Positions 43,196 through 53,143 of a DNA stretch of 64,000 bases are shown here, one piece after another. The DNA lies in the NCBI RefSeq assembly GCF_001601575.1, contig NZ_LOHZ01000027.1, forward strand, positions 79,443 to 143,442, written 5' to 3'. The translations under genes were made by a program, and so were the position numbers. This DNA comes from Thermovenabulum gondwanense. Lineage in GTDB: Bacteria; Bacillota; Thermosediminibacteria; Thermosediminibacterales; Thermosediminibacteraceae. The notes beneath the pieces were generated by a model. That model saw only the letters and a list, made by a program, of their open reading frames with translations, was not told the DNA's origin and searched no databases. Positions within the stretch are counted from its first letter, which is position 1; the number at the start of each line of letters is the position of its first letter.

Positions 43196-43921
43196 ATGAA
43201 ATTGACGGTAATAGAAGGGCTGCAGTCGGAAATATTCGTACCAATAACCCCACCACCCGTTTTTACTCCTTTTACCAAAGAATTAAAGGATTGCACTGTT
43301 GCCTTTGTTACTGCAGCGGGTGTTCACTTAAAATCACAAAAACCCTTCAATTTAGCAGGCGATTTTACCTTCCGTGAAATTCCGGGAGATACTCCTTCTT
43401 CGGAGTTGATGGTAACTCACGGAGGTTATGATAACACCGATGTAAACAGAGATATAAACTGTATGTTCCCTATTGATAGATTAAGAGAATTAGCAGCAGA
43501 AGGTTTTATAAAAGCCATTGCACCAGTCAATATAGGATTTATGGGTGGCGGTGGGAACGTTAAGAAATTTCAGGAGGAAACCGGTCCTGCTATTGCGGAA
43601 ATCTTGAAAAAAGAAGGAGTTGACGTAGCTGTTTTAACTGCCGGGTGAGGGACCTGCCACCGCTCTGCCGTGATTGTGCAGAGAGCAATTGAAAGTGCGG
43701 GAATTCCTACGGTGCTTATAGCAGCACTGCCGCCGGTAGCAAAACAGCAGGGTTCCCCGAGAATAGTCGCTCCGATGGTACCCATGGGAGCCAACGTTGG
43801 GGAACCCAACAACAAAGCAATGCAAACAGCGATATTAAAAGATGCATTAAAAGCACTCAAAGAGATTGATGTTCCCGGAAAAATCATTCACCTGCCCTAC
43901 GAATACAAAGCAAAAATCTAA
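43196..43921 (+). CDS. prdB: D-proline reductase selenoprotein subunit PrdB
   Basis: A 241-residue selenoprotein, the catalytic subunit that supplies the selenol for reductive ring opening of D-proline. The in-frame TGA at 43646-43648 encodes selenocysteine 151 in the motif AGUGTCHRSA, a U-x-x-C redox pair as in characterised PrdB. The frame continues to TAA at 43919. Homologous sequence spans the TGA (LTAG before, GTCHRSAVIVQRAIESAG after), which rules out a simple stop. A SECIS-like hairpin follows the TGA. Selenocysteine genes selA, selB, selC and selD must lie elsewhere. ATG 43196 follows GGGAGGTCG. Confidence 0.97.
43646..43683 (+). promoter_or_regulatory. Selenocysteine codon and bacterial SECIS-like hairpin
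   Basis: TGA 43646-43648 is followed after 14 bases by CTCTGC (43663-43668) pairing with GCAGAG (43678-43683) around a nine-base loop CGTGATTGT. The spacing and small loop with G and U residues suit a SelB-binding bacterial SECIS. Confidence 0.8.
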
Positions 43922-43923
43922 TA

Positions 43924-43992
43924 CCCCCCAAATTATACCCGGCAAAAGCCAAAAAGCTTTTGCCGGGAGTTGAAAAAAATTTTTTGGGGGCA
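43924..43992 (+). ncRNA. Nested intercistronic hairpin between prdB and prdD
   Basis: A perfect 11-bp stem CCCGGCAAAAG/CTTTTGCCGGG (43938-43967) with an eight-base loop is enclosed by an outer pairing of CCCCCCAAATT with AATTTTTTGGGGG. The outer pairing includes a T6 run. It may attenuate transcription of prdDEF or protect the prdCAB message from decay. Confidence 0.65.
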
Positions 43993-44008
43993 GTCAGGGG
44001 GTCTTCAT

Positions 44009-44893
44009 ATGTTCAAGATATCTATGGCTAACGCCAAAAGCGTTACCGTAGAGATGCCTGAAAAATACGTGGAAGCCATTGAGAGGCAGAAAAAAAGAGA
44101 AAAAGAGTTAAAAAAGGAAAACCTGAGGGTACTCCCGAGAGAAGAAGTCTTAAGGGAGCTCAAAATAAGGGAATATTTAATAAAAGATATTAAAATTTCA
44201 GATAATACGAAAATCTGCAATAATACCTTATATATTGATTCTTCATTAACGGAAGAAGCTTTAAAAATTAGCCAACTTGTGAAAAAAATAACGTTTGATG
44301 TAATTTATCCCGAAAATAGAAATATTTTCACAAATACAATTATGGATATTATCCCGGTAATGACAAAAGTAGAGGGGAAAATAGGGGAAGGGATTACTCA
44401 TATATTAAACGGAATGGTGGTTTTTCTTACCGGAGTTGATGAAGAAGGAAAACAGGTATCGGAATTCGGTTCCTCCCATGGGGTTCTTAAGGATAAGGTA
44501 GCCTTTAACATGCCCGGTACCCCAGGAAATAAAGATATTATTTTCAGGATTAATGTGGTTATTGAAAAGGGTACCGGTATGGAGAGGCGGGGGCCCCTGG
44601 CAGCGCATCAGGTAGCGGATTTTATACTGGATAGAATAAGACAGGAGCTGAAGAAATTATCACCAGAAGAAGCAGTAAACACTATGGTTTTTAAAGATGT
44701 AAAAAGAAAGGGCTTGCCCAAAGTACTCATAGTAAAAGAGCTCGGCGGTCAGGGAGCAATGCACGAAAAAATTATAATGCCTTCCGAGCCGGGCGGAGTA
44801 AGGGGAGGAAAATCCATCATAGATTTAGGGAATGTGCCGATTATTCTTACTCCCAACGAGGTAAAGGATGGCGGCATTCATTCGGTAACTTAG
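44009..44893 (+). CDS. prdD: PrdD, paralogue of the PrdA N-terminal subunit
   Basis: A 294-residue protein closely related to the first part of PrdA (FTNTIMDIIPVMTKVEG, ERRGPLAAHQVADFI, KELGGQGAMHEKIIMPSEPGG). It ends in DGGIHSVT followed directly by a stop, the point at which PrdA reads GGIHALT-Cys and self-cleaves. It therefore corresponds to the processed large subunit without the linker or the pyruvoyl Cys. Similar PrdD proteins are known in clostridial prd clusters; function is not established. ATG 44009 is seven bases after AGGGGG; an upstream start at 43970 lies in the intercistronic hairpin. Its stop overlaps the prdE ribosome binding site. Confidence 0.88.
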   Translation: MFKISMANAKSVTVEMPEKYVEAIERQKKREKELKKENLRVLPREEVLRELKIREYLIKDIKISDNTKICNNTLYIDSSLTEEALKISQLVKKITFDVIYPENRNIFTNTIMDIIPVMTKVEGKIGEGITHILNGMVVFLTGVDEEGKQVSEFGSSHGVLKDKVAFNMPGTPGNKDIIFRINVVIEKGTGMERRGPLAAHQVADFILDRIRQELKKLSPEEAVNTMVFKDVKRKGLPKVLIVKELGGQGAMHEKIIMPSEPGGVRGGKSIIDLGNVPIILTPNEVKDGGIHSVT

Positions 44894-44904
44894 GAGTGGT
44901 AAAA

Positions 44905-45375
44905 ATGGGTGTAGGACCTTCTACAAAAGAAACAACCCTCCACCACGTCAATGACCCCATGGTAGATGTGGCAAGGAGGGATAAGGAAATAGATTTATTA
45001 GGTGTTGCAGTGGTGGGAAGTCCGCAGGACAATGAGGAAAAATTTTATGTAGCAAAAAGATTGGGGATGCTGGCAGAAGCCCTGGGAGTGGATGGAGTAA
45101 TTATCTATGCCGAAGGTTTTGGAAATCAGCATGTGGATTTTGCAGCTCATATTGAAGAACTGGGCAAAAGGGGTATACCGGTGGTTGGCTTAACCTTTGC
45201 AGGAAACGGGCTTGTGGTTGAAAATGAGTATATGGAGGATATAATTGATTTAGACAAGGCAAAGGAAGGGATGGAAACGGAAATAGTGTGCCAGAATACC
45301 GTCGAAGAAAAGGATATGATTAAAGCCCTAAAAATATTAAAAGAAAAAATGAAAAGAAGAGGTGGTAAAAAATGA
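44905..45375 (+). CDS. prdE: PrdE, paralogue of the PrdA C-terminal subunit
   Basis: A 156-residue protein matching the second part of PrdA: GVGPSTKETTLHH aligns with CIGPASKENTRHY of PrdA, then VVGSPQDNEEKFYVAKRLG, EGFGNQHVDFAAHIEELGKRG and GMETEIVCQNT. The residue aligned with the pyruvoyl-forming Cys is Gly, next to the initiator Met, so it cannot generate a pyruvoyl group. ATG 44905 is eight bases from TAGGAG; a GTG nine bases upstream is less likely. With PrdD it forms the two halves of a PrdA-like pair. Function is not established, perhaps a structural or related reductase component. Confidence 0.88.
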   Translation: MGVGPSTKETTLHHVNDPMVDVARRDKEIDLLGVAVVGSPQDNEEKFYVAKRLGMLAEALGVDGVIIYAEGFGNQHVDFAAHIEELGKRGIPVVGLTFAGNGLVVENEYMEDIIDLDKAKEGMETEIVCQNTVEEKDMIKALKILKEKMKRRGGKK

Positions 45376-46415
45376 GGTTTGAAAAAATGATATATGCAGT
45401 AGACTCCCATACCATGGGAGAGCCAACCCGTGTGGTGATAGGTGGCATCCCTGCCATTCCGGGTAAGACCATGGCCGAAAAAAAGGAATATCTGGAAAAA
45501 AATATGGACCATATACGAAGGGCTTTAATGCACGAACCTCGCGGTCACAGGGATATGTTTGGTTCAATAATTACAAGCCCGGTGAATCCTGAAGCGGATT
45601 TTGGGATAATATTCATGGACGGCGGTGGTTATCTCAATATGTGCGGCCATGGCTCTATCGGTGCGGTAACGGTAGCCATCGAGACGGGCATGGTAAAACC
45701 CGTTGAGCCTGTGACTTACGTAAAACTGGATACCCCTGCAGGCCTTGTAGAAGCAAGAGCCAAAGTGGAAAACAATGTGGTCAAATCGGTTACGGTTAGA
45801 AACGTTCCTGCATTTTTATACAAATCCGATGTGGAAATAGATGTGGCAGGTATAGGCAAAATAAAGGCTGACATATCCTTCGGTGGCAGTTTCTTTGCAA
45901 TAGTGGATGCGAAACAGCTGAATATTAAAGTAAAACCGGAAAATGTTGATGAAATAATAAAAATAGGAATGTCAATTAAAAAAGCTGCCAATGAACAGAT
46001 AAGCGTCCAGCATCCGGAAAAAGAACACATAAAAACTATCGACCTTGTGGAAATATACGATGAAACCGATAATCCTGACGCTCACCTTAGAAATGTTGTT
46101 ATATTTGGGGATGGACAGGCGGATAGGTCTCCCTGCGGAACCGGCACCAGTGCAAAAATGGCTACCCTCTTTGCAAAAGGGAAGCTCAGTTTAAATCAGC
46201 CCTTTTATTATGAAAGTATTATAGGTACTATTTTTAAAGGCGAATTGGTGGCAGAGACAAATGTTGGGCCTTATAAAGCTGTCATACCTGAAATTACGGG
46301 AAATGCATTTATAACCGGTTTTAACCAGATGGTGATAGATCCCGAAGATCCCGTAAAATATGGATTCTTACTCGGTTCATCTGCCAGCGGTGACTGCTGT
46401 AAAATCGTAAAATAA
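45372..46415 (+). CDS. prdF: Proline racemase PrdF
   Basis: A 347-residue proline racemase that interconverts L- and D-proline by a two-base mechanism. Catalytic Cys91 lies in MCGHGSIGAVT and the second Cys in DRSPCGTGTSAK near residue 255. VDSHTMGEPTRVV at the start and ASGDCC at the end are family features. It supplies D-proline to the reductase encoded upstream. Its first bases overlap prdE by four, so it is translated with the prd operon. Confidence 0.96.
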   Translation: MRFEKMIYAVDSHTMGEPTRVVIGGIPAIPGKTMAEKKEYLEKNMDHIRRALMHEPRGHRDMFGSIITSPVNPEADFGIIFMDGGGYLNMCGHGSIGAVTVAIETGMVKPVEPVTYVKLDTPAGLVEARAKVENNVVKSVTVRNVPAFLYKSDVEIDVAGIGKIKADISFGGSFFAIVDAKQLNIKVKPENVDEIIKIGMSIKKAANEQISVQHPEKEHIKTIDLVEIYDETDNPDAHLRNVVIFGDGQADRSPCGTGTSAKMATLFAKGKLSLNQPFYYESIIGTIFKGELVAETNVGPYKAVIPEITGNAFITGFNQMVIDPEDPVKYGFLLGSSASGDCCKIVK

Positions 46416-46469
46416 ATAAAAAAAAAATTAATATTGAAAAATTATTAATAAGAAGGAGGAAAAAATTAT

Positions 46470-47336
46470 ATGCTTCAAGCTGTATTATCAGCGCTGGGTC
46501 TTTTGACCTTGGGTTTTTCCTACTATTTCGTAAAGGATACGGTGAAAAACAAGCACACCTTTTCCAACGCAAGTTTTGCTACACTCTCGGTAGTAGGATT
46601 TATCGTAAACTTTTTCGATACCCTTGGTATAGGAAGCTTTGCTCCGACCACCGCCCTTTTTAAGCTGTTCCGATTGGTACCTGACAGATTAATTCCCGGT
46701 ACTTTGAACGTGAGCATGACCATCCCAGTTGTACTCGAAGCCTTCATATTCATGACTGTAATTAAAGTGGAGCCAATCACTTTAATTTCCATGCTTGCTG
46801 CTGCAACCCTCGGTGCGGTTCTGGGTGCAGGAATCGTTGCAAAACTTCCCGAAAAGAAAATTCAGCTGGGTATGGGTATAGCACTTTTAATAGTAGCCTT
46901 TGTGTTCGTGATCGGTTTATTAGGTTTAATGCCTGTTGGCGGTGAAGCCATAGGGCTAACCGGTTCAAAATTAATTATCGGTGTGGTAGGTAACTTTATC
47001 CTGGGCGCGTTGATGACTATAGGAATCGGACTTTACGCACCCTGTATGGCACTGGTTTATGCGCTCGGCATGAGCCCCAGGGTGGCATTCCCCATAATGA
47101 TGGGTTCCTGCGCTTTCTTGATGCCGGCAGCATCCATTAAATTCGTTCAGGAAGGTGCTTACGACAGAAAAGCTTCGGTGGCTATCACAATCTTCGGTTC
47201 TCTCGGCGTATTAATAGCAGCTTATATTGTAAAATCCTTACCTTTAACATTACTAAAGTGGCTTGTAGTATTCGTCATAGTTTACACCGCAATAACCATG
47301 CTCCGGTCTGCAATGAAAAATACACAAGAAAAGTAA
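46470..47336 (+). CDS. TauE/SafE-like membrane permease of the prd region
   Basis: A 288-residue integral membrane protein with about eight hydrophobic segments in two similar halves, resembling the TauE/SafE (DUF81) anion-exporter family. VGFIVNFFDTLGIGSFAPTTALFKL and GNFILGALMTIGIGLYAPCMALVYALGMSP are the conserved Gly-rich stretches of the two repeats. GAAGGAGG precedes ATG 46470, 55 bases after prdF without a terminator between, so it probably belongs to the prd transcript. It could move proline, 5-aminovalerate or a related anion, but the family usually handles sulfonates and organic anions. Substrate is unknown. Confidence 0.8.
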   Translation: MLQAVLSALGLLTLGFSYYFVKDTVKNKHTFSNASFATLSVVGFIVNFFDTLGIGSFAPTTALFKLFRLVPDRLIPGTLNVSMTIPVVLEAFIFMTVIKVEPITLISMLAAATLGAVLGAGIVAKLPEKKIQLGMGIALLIVAFVFVIGLLGLMPVGGEAIGLTGSKLIIGVVGNFILGALMTIGIGLYAPCMALVYALGMSPRVAFPIMMGSCAFLMPAASIKFVQEGAYDRKASVAITIFGSLGVLIAAYIVKSLPLTLLKWLVVFVIVYTAITMLRSAMKNTQEK

Positions 47337-47394
47337 TGTTAGATTGTAATTAGAATAAAGGTAAAAAATAATAAAAAATCGAATAAATCAAATT

Positions 47395-47433
47395 AAAAAC
47401 CGGCCCCGGGTTTATTGCAAAGGGCCGGTTTTT
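47395..47433 (+). terminator. Intrinsic terminator of the prd region
   Basis: AAAACCGGCCC pairs perfectly with GGGCCGGTTTT around a 15-base loop, followed by T-rich sequence. It probably ends the long prd transcript before uvrB. Confidence 0.88.
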
Positions 47434-47448
47434 AATATAAAATTATAC

Positions 47449-47462
47449 CGAACAATGTTTCG
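47449..47462. promoter_or_regulatory. Probable LexA (SOS) box upstream of uvrB
   Basis: CGAACAATGTTTCG matches the Gram-positive LexA consensus CGAAC-N4-GTTCG at all but one position. It lies about 30 bases before a TATAAT element (47493-47498) and about 90 bases before uvrB, a gene usually induced by DNA damage. Confidence 0.65.
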
Positions 47463-47549
47463 ATAATACTTTTAAACGAAATCTAATTTTGTTATAATGC
47501 TTAGGTGACATTTTCTATTGAATAACCGATTAAAAAAGGGGGCCTGAAA

Positions 47550-49571
47550 ATGGGCCGTTTTAAAGTGGTATCGGATTTTGTACCAAAAGGTGATCAGCCG
47601 AAAGCCATAGAAGAACTGGCTGATGGGATTTTTAAGGGCTATAAGTTTCAAACACTGCTCGGAGCGACCGGAACGGGGAAAACCTTTACAATTGCTCATC
47701 TTATAGAAAGGGTTCAAAAACCCACCCTGGTAATTGCCCATAATAAGACCCTTGCGGGACAGCTTTGCAGCGAGCTTAAGGAATTTTTCCCGGGAAATGC
47801 TGTGGAATATTTTGTTAGCTACTACGATTACTATCAGCCTGAAGCATACATTCCTCAAACGGATACATATATAGAAAAAGATGCTTCTATAAATGATGAA
47901 ATAGACAAACTTCGCCACTCGGCTACTGCAGCCCTTTTCGAAAGGCGCGATGTGGTAATAGTGGCCAGCGTTTCCTGTATTTACAGTCTTGGTTCACCGG
48001 TGGACTATGAAAGCCAGGTGGTTTCCCTTCGACCCGGAATGGAGAGGGACAGGGATGAGGTAATAAGAAGGTTAACGGAAATACAATACGTCAGAAATGA
48101 CATAGATTTTAAAAGGGGGAGCTTCAGGGTAAGGGGAGATGTACTGGAAATTTTCCCCGCTTCGTTTTCCGAAAGGGCTATAAGGATAGAGTTTTTTGGC
48201 GATACCATCGATAGAATCACCGAAGTGGATGTGCTTACGGGAGAAGTGATAGGCGAAAGGGTTCATGTGGCGGTATTTCCAGCTTCCCATTACGTCACTC
48301 CCAGGGATCGTTTGGAGATGGCGATAAAATCCATACAAAAAGAATTGGAGGAAAGGGTTAACGAACTGTTAAGCCAGGGCAAGGTATTAGAGGCGGAAAG
48401 ATTGAAGCAGAGGACCAACTACGATATAGAAATGCTTTTGGAGACGGGATACTGCAAGGGTATAGAAAACTACTCCCTGCACCTTACCGGGCGAAAACCC
48501 GGGGAACCGCCCTTTACATTGCTCGATTATTTTCCCGAAGATTACCTGATTATAATAGATGAATCCCACGTAACCATACCGCAGCTTAGAGCCATGTGGG
48601 CGGGGGACCGTTCGAGGAAGGAAGCCTTAGTTGAACACGGCTTCAGGCTTCCTTCGGCTTTCGACAACAGGCCCCTTACTTTTGAAGAATTTGAGAATAA
48701 GATTAATCAGGTTATCTTTATGTCCGCCACCCCCGGCCCTTATGAGCTTGAAAAATCCAGCCAAATTGTTGAACAAATTATAAGACCTACCGGGCTTGTG
48801 GACCCGGAAGTGGAAGTAAGGCCTATTAAAGGACAGATTGACGATTTGATAGGGGAAATAAAAAAGAGGGCCTTGAAGGACCAGAGGGTGCTGGTAACAA
48901 CCCTAACAAAAAAGATGGCGGAAGACCTCTGCGATTACCTGAAGGATGTGGGTATTAAAGCAAAATATCTTCATTCGGAAATAAATACCCTGGAGAGGCT
49001 TCAGATATTGAGGGATCTTCGCCTTGGAAAATTCGATTGTCTGGTGGGGGTAAACCTTCTGAGAGAAGGATTGGATCTGCCCGAAGTGTCCCTTGTTGCG
49101 ATTCTCGATGCGGATAAAGAGGGATTTTTAAGGTCCGAGACGTCTCTTATTCAAACCATCGGCAGAGCTGCAAGAAATGCGGAAGGAAAGGTAATCATGT
49201 ACGCGGATACCATTACCGAGTCCATGGCAAAAGCCATAAACGAAACAAACCGAAGGCGAAAAATTCAAATGGAATACAATAGGTTGCACGGCATAACTCC
49301 CGAAACGGTAAGGAAGGGAATCCGGGAACTTATAGAAGCTACAAAAGCTGCGGAAGATAATATGGAATACCTGCCGGATAAGGATATAAACAAGATGAGC
49401 AAGAAGGAGATAAAAGCGCTTCTTGAAAGACTCGAGAAAGAGATGAGGGAAGCGGCAAAGAACTTGGAGTTTGAAAAAGCTGCCAGGATAAGGGATGTAA
49501 TTTTTGAAATAAATGCCCGGGTTTTCGGGGTAGTAAAGCAAAACAGCGGTAAGGAAGGTATAAAAAGATGA
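47550..49571 (+). CDS. uvrB: Excinuclease ABC subunit B
   Basis: A 673-residue UvrB helicase of nucleotide excision repair. It has Walker [15 protein letters not shown], the beta-hairpin region [20 protein letters not shown], Walker B/DEAD-like [11 protein letters not shown], motif V/VI regions [20 protein letters not shown] and [12 protein letters not shown], and a C-terminal UVR coiled coil ([16 protein letters not shown]) for UvrC contact. All features are intact. A GGGGGCC stretch precedes ATG 47550. It overlaps uvrA by four bases. Confidence 0.98.
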   Translation: MGRFKVVSDFVPKGDQPKAIEELADGIFKGYKFQTLLGATGTGKTFTIAHLIERVQKPTLVIAHNKTLAGQLCSELKEFFPGNAVEYFVSYYDYYQPEAYIPQTDTYIEKDASINDEIDKLRHSATAALFERRDVVIVASVSCIYSLGSPVDYESQVVSLRPGMERDRDEVIRRLTEIQYVRNDIDFKRGSFRVRGDVLEIFPASFSERAIRIEFFGDTIDRITEVDVLTGEVIGERVHVAVFPASHYVTPRDRLEMAIKSIQKELEERVNELLSQGKVLEAERLKQRTNYDIEMLLETGYCKGIENYSLHLTGRKPGEPPFTLLDYFPEDYLIIIDESHVTIPQLRAMWAGDRSRKEALVEHGFRLPSAFDNRPLTFEEFENKINQVIFMSATPGPYELEKSSQIVEQIIRPTGLVDPEVEVRPIKGQIDDLIGEIKKRALKDQRVLVTTLTKKMAEDLCDYLKDVGIKAKYLHSEINTLERLQILRDLRLGKFDCLVGVNLLREGLDLPEVSLVAILDADKEGFLRSETSLIQTIGRAARNAEGKVIMYADTITESMAKAINETNRRRKIQMEYNRLHGITPETVRKGIRELIEATKAAEDNMEYLPDKDINKMSKKEIKALLERLEKEMREAAKNLEFEKAARIRDVIFEINARVFGVVKQNSGKEGIKR

Positions 49572-52420
49572 GCAAAGATAAGATTATAGTAAAAGGTGCA
49601 AGAGAACACAACCTGAAAAATATAGATGTGGAAATTCCCAGGGATAAATTGGTGGTGATAACCGGTATTTCCGGATCGGGGAAATCCACCCTTGCCTTTG
49701 ACACCATTTACGCTGAGGGACAAAGGCGGTACGTGGAATCCCTATCTGCCTATGCCCGGCAGTTTTTGGGCCAGATGGAGAAGCCCGACGTGGACTATAT
49801 TGAGGGGCTTTCTCCTGCGATCTCCATTGACCAGAAAACGACCAGCAAAAACCCCAGATCCACAGTGGGCACGGTAACGGAAATTTACGATTATTTAAGG
49901 CTTTTATTTGCGAGGATCGGCAGGCCTCACTGCCCGAAATGCGGCAGGGAGATATCCCAGCAGACGGTGGACCAGATGGTGGACTCCATAATGGCTCTTC
50001 CGGAAGGAACGAAAATACAGGTTTTAGCTCCCGTTGTCAGGGGCAGGAAGGGTGAATACCAGAAACTATTTGAGAAAATTAAAAAGGAAGGATTTGTAAG
50101 GGTAAGGGTGGACAAAGTAATATACGAAACCTCGGAGGATATTAAACTTGATAAGAATAAAAAGCACGATATAGAAATAATTGTGGACAGGCTAACAGTA
50201 AAAAAAGGTATAGAATCAAGGCTTGCCGATTCGATAGAAGTTGCCCTTTCGAAGGCGGAGGGGCTCGTCTTAATTGATGTGGTGGAAAAAGAAGAGATTC
50301 TTTTTTCTCAGAATTTTGCCTGTCCTGACTGTGGTATTAGCATTGAAGAAATAACCCCCAGGATGTTTTCCTTCAACAGCCCCTACGGTGCATGCCCCGT
50401 TTGCAGCGGCCTGGGTATAAACATGGAAATTGACCCGGATCTGGTAATACCCGATAAAACAAAATCGGTGGCGGAAGGTGCCATAGCACCGTGGAATTCC
50501 AGCCCTGACGGGATATATTTTCAGATGCTTCAAGCGGTTCTCGAGCATTACGGGTACGATGTGGATACTCCCCTTGATAAAATGGATGAAAAGATGATAA
50601 ATATACTACTTTTCGGTTCCGATGAGCCCATTGAATTCACCTTTGAAGGGAGATATTCGGGTACCCGCCATTTTAAAAGCTATTTTGAAGGGGTTGTTAA
50701 CAATTTAAAGAGGCGCTACCAGGAAACGGATTCGGAATGGTCCCGGGAAGAAATAGAGGAATATATGAGCACCAAGCCCTGCCCCGCTTGCAACGGAGCA
50801 CGATTAAAACCCGAAAGCCTGGCGGTAAAAATAAACGGTAGATCCATTGCCCAGGTAAGTGCCCTTTCGGTAAGGGATGCTCTGGAATTCTTTGAGAACC
50901 TCCAACTTACGGAAAAGGAAAGGGTAATTGCCCACCAGATCCTTAAGGAAATAAAAAACCGGTTGAATTTCCTGATGGATGTGGGCCTTGATTACCTTAC
51001 ATTGGACAGGGCTTCCGGTACCCTGTCGGGAGGAGAGGCCCAGAGAATAAGGCTTGCCACCCAGATAGGGTCAAGGCTGGTGGGAGTCCTTTATATCTTG
51101 GACGAACCGAGCATCGGCCTTCACCAGCGGGATAACGAAAAACTTATAAACACTTTAAAAGGACTACGGGACCTGGGCAATACGGTCATAGTGGTGGAAC
51201 ACGATGAGGACACCATGCGCTCGGCGGATTATATAATTGACATAGGCCCCGGCGCAGGAGAAAAGGGTGGAAGGGTTGTAGCAGCGGGCCTACCGGAGGA
51301 AATAGAAAAGTGTGAAGAATCCCTGACGGGGCGGTATTTATCGGGAAAGTTGAGGATTGAAATACCGGAGAGAAGGCGCATCCCCGATGGAAGGTGGCTT
51401 ACTCTCAGGGGGTGCAGGGAACACAACCTGAAAAACATTGATGTTTCCTTCCCTGTGGGCCTTTTTACCTGCATTACCGGGGTTTCCGGTTCGGGGAAAA
51501 GCACCCTTGTTAACGAAATACTCTACAAGGCGTTAAAGGAAAAGCTTTACAACGTGCGGGCCAACTCCGGAGCTTATGATTCCATCGAAGGCGTGGAATT
51601 CTTCGAAAAAGTTATAAACGTGGACCAATCCCCGATTGGAAGAACCCCCCGTTCAAACCCGGCCACCTATACGGGAGTTTTCAACGATATAAGAGATGTT
51701 TTTGCCCAAACGGTGGAAGCAAGGATGCGGGGTTACAGGCCGGGGAGGTTCAGCTTCAACGTAAAGGGCGGAAGGTGCGAGGCCTGCAAAGGGGACGGCA
51801 TTATAAAAATTGAAATGCATTTTCTTGCGGATGTTTATGTCCCCTGCGAGGTATGTAAAGGGAAGAGGTACAACCGGGAAACCCTGGAAATAAGGTATAA
51901 GGGGAAAAACATTGCCGATGTCCTTGATATGACCGTGGATGAAGCTTTAGAGTTTTTTGAAAACCATCCCAAAATTAAGCGAAAATTAGAAACTTTGCGG
52001 GATGTGGGCCTGGGCTATATAAAGCTCGGACAACCTTCCACCACATTGTCCGGAGGAGAAGCCCAGAGGGTAAAGCTTGCTACGGAGCTATCCAGAAAAA
52101 GCAACGGCAAGACCCTGTATATTCTGGATGAACCCACCACGGGGCTTCATCCGGCGGATATAATTAAACTACTTGATGTCCTCCAGAGGCTGGTGGACGG
52201 TGGAAGCACCGTTATAGTAATCGAGCATAACTTAGATGTGATAAAAGTGGCAGACTATATAATTGACTTGGGTCCCGAAGGCGGGGAAAGGGGCGGGCGG
52301 GTAATAGCGGTAGGCACCCCCGAGGAAATAGCAAAAAATGAAAACTCCTATACGGGGATGTTTTTGAAAAAGGTTTTGGAAAAAGAGGCGATAAATTATA
52401 GCTCTTTAAAAAAGGCTTGA
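49568..52420 (+). CDS. uvrA: Excinuclease ABC subunit A
   Basis: A 950-residue UvrA ATPase that recognises DNA lesions with UvrB. It has two ABC modules, with Walker [15 protein letters not shown] and [13 protein letters not shown], signatures [15 protein letters not shown] and [15 protein letters not shown], and Walker B regions [13 protein letters not shown] and [13 protein letters not shown]. Zinc-binding Cys motifs include [16 protein letters not shown] and CEACKGDG with CEVCKGKRY. Start ATG 49568 overlaps uvrB. The minus-strand terminator of the toxin genes overlaps its 3' end. Confidence 0.98.
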   Translation: MSKDKIIVKGAREHNLKNIDVEIPRDKLVVITGISGSGKSTLAFDTIYAEGQRRYVESLSAYARQFLGQMEKPDVDYIEGLSPAISIDQKTTSKNPRSTVGTVTEIYDYLRLLFARIGRPHCPKCGREISQQTVDQMVDSIMALPEGTKIQVLAPVVRGRKGEYQKLFEKIKKEGFVRVRVDKVIYETSEDIKLDKNKKHDIEIIVDRLTVKKGIESRLADSIEVALSKAEGLVLIDVVEKEEILFSQNFACPDCGISIEEITPRMFSFNSPYGACPVCSGLGINMEIDPDLVIPDKTKSVAEGAIAPWNSSPDGIYFQMLQAVLEHYGYDVDTPLDKMDEKMINILLFGSDEPIEFTFEGRYSGTRHFKSYFEGVVNNLKRRYQETDSEWSREEIEEYMSTKPCPACNGARLKPESLAVKINGRSIAQVSALSVRDALEFFENLQLTEKERVIAHQILKEIKNRLNFLMDVGLDYLTLDRASGTLSGGEAQRIRLATQIGSRLVGVLYILDEPSIGLHQRDNEKLINTLKGLRDLGNTVIVVEHDEDTMRSADYIIDIGPGAGEKGGRVVAAGLPEEIEKCEESLTGRYLSGKLRIEIPERRRIPDGRWLTLRGCREHNLKNIDVSFPVGLFTCITGVSGSGKSTLVNEILYKALKEKLYNVRANSGAYDSIEGVEFFEKVINVDQSPIGRTPRSNPATYTGVFNDIRDVFAQTVEARMRGYRPGRFSFNVKGGRCEACKGDGIIKIEMHFLADVYVPCEVCKGKRYNRETLEIRYKGKNIADVLDMTVDEALEFFENHPKIKRKLETLRDVGLGYIKLGQPSTTLSGGEAQRVKLATELSRKSNGKTLYILDEPTTGLHPADIIKLLDVLQRLVDGGSTVIVIEHNLDVIKVADYIIDLGPEGGERGGRVIAVGTPEEIAKNENSYTGMFLKKVLEKEAINYSSLKKA

Positions 52421-52448
52421 AAGGTTTTTAAATAACCTTCCAAGCCTT
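52405..52448 (-). terminator. Terminator of the VapBC operon, overlapping uvrA end
   Basis: AAGGCTTGAAAGGTT and AACCTTCCAAGCCTT arms pair with one mismatch around a short A/T loop. The T6 tract is on the minus strand, so it mainly serves the toxin-antitoxin operon; it can also help end the uvrA transcript. Confidence 0.8.
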
Positions 52449-52468
52449 ATACTATTCTATTATAAAAA

Positions 52469-52906
52469 TTATAAAAAAGGATTTACCACTTTTAATTTAT
52501 CAAAATACTGTCCGGAATTTAGATCTTCGCTCCATATTATTTTGCATTCAAGATTTAATGCACTGCAAATTATCAAAGAATCCCAAAATGAGATCTTATA
52601 ACGATTTGAAATCTGAATTGCTTTAAGTATGTCATTAACGTTTGGTATATCTAATTTCCAGAAGCCGAGGTCGGATATAATCTGGGACGCTTCAAAAGGT
52701 GACAAAGGCTTTTTCACCTTTTTTGTGACAATTACGTAAAATTCTTTTAGTACCTGCGTACTTAAACATCCGTTTCTTGTTTCCCATAACTCTTTTAATA
52801 ATTTTTTACCGATTTCGTGTTTTCTGCCTGCGGAGATATCATGAGCGTATACCAATATATTTGTATCTACAAATTGTAAATCTGATTTATCGCTCATATA
52901 AATCAT
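52469..52906 (-). CDS. vapC: PIN-domain toxin (VapC-like ribonuclease)
   Basis: A 145-residue PIN-domain protein, expected to be the RNase toxin of a type II toxin-antitoxin pair. The acidic metal-binding residues are visible in FVDTNILVYAHD near the start, KEFYVIVTKKV in the middle, SFWDSLIICSALNL and IWSEDLNSG near the end. Target RNA is not predictable. Start at ATG 52906 or ATG 52897. It overlaps the antitoxin gene upstream by 20 bases, so translation is coupled. Confidence 0.88.
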   Translation of the reverse strand: MIYMSDKSDLQFVDTNILVYAHDISAGRKHEIGKKLLKELWETRNGCLSTQVLKEFYVIVTKKVKKPLSPFEASQIISDLGFWKLDIPNVNDILKAIQISNRYKISFWDSLIICSALNLECKIIWSEDLNSGQYFDKLKVVNPFL

Positions 52907-53132
52907 CTCTACTCCAATCAGGATTTCCTTTTGTTCCTAATTCGTAATTATTATTTAATATGGTCAAATGATGTGTTTTTGCCTTTTCGTATATGTCTTC
53001 TTTTTTAACTATTTCTTCCAAAGCTTTTGTTAAAAGGCCGGAAATAGAGGTTTGTTTATCTATTGCTATATGTTTAATTTTTTGTAATAAATCCCTGGGT
53101 AAGGATAACGTGATATTTTGGGTCTTTTTCAT
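52887..53132 (-). CDS. vapB: Ribbon-helix-helix antitoxin of the PIN toxin
   Basis: An 81-residue protein with an N-terminal ribbon-helix-helix DNA-binding domain (ITLSLPRDLLQKIKHIAID, then SISGLLTKALEEIV) and a C-terminal tail (NNYELGTKGNPDWSRDD) that would wrap the toxin. It should neutralise the PIN toxin and repress the operon. GGAGGTGAT precedes ATG 53132. The palindromic operator lies in the promoter just upstream. Confidence 0.85.
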   Translation of the reverse strand: MKKTQNITLSLPRDLLQKIKHIAIDKQTSISGLLTKALEEIVKKEDIYEKAKTHHLTILNNNYELGTKGNPDWSRDDLYER

Positions 53133-53143
53133 TATATCACCTC

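Noticed and set aside
43646..43648. TGA as a true stop or frameshift making prdB a pseudogene
   Set aside because: Conserved PrdB sequence continues in the same frame, the U-x-x-C motif is where Sec is expected, and a SECIS-like hairpin follows.
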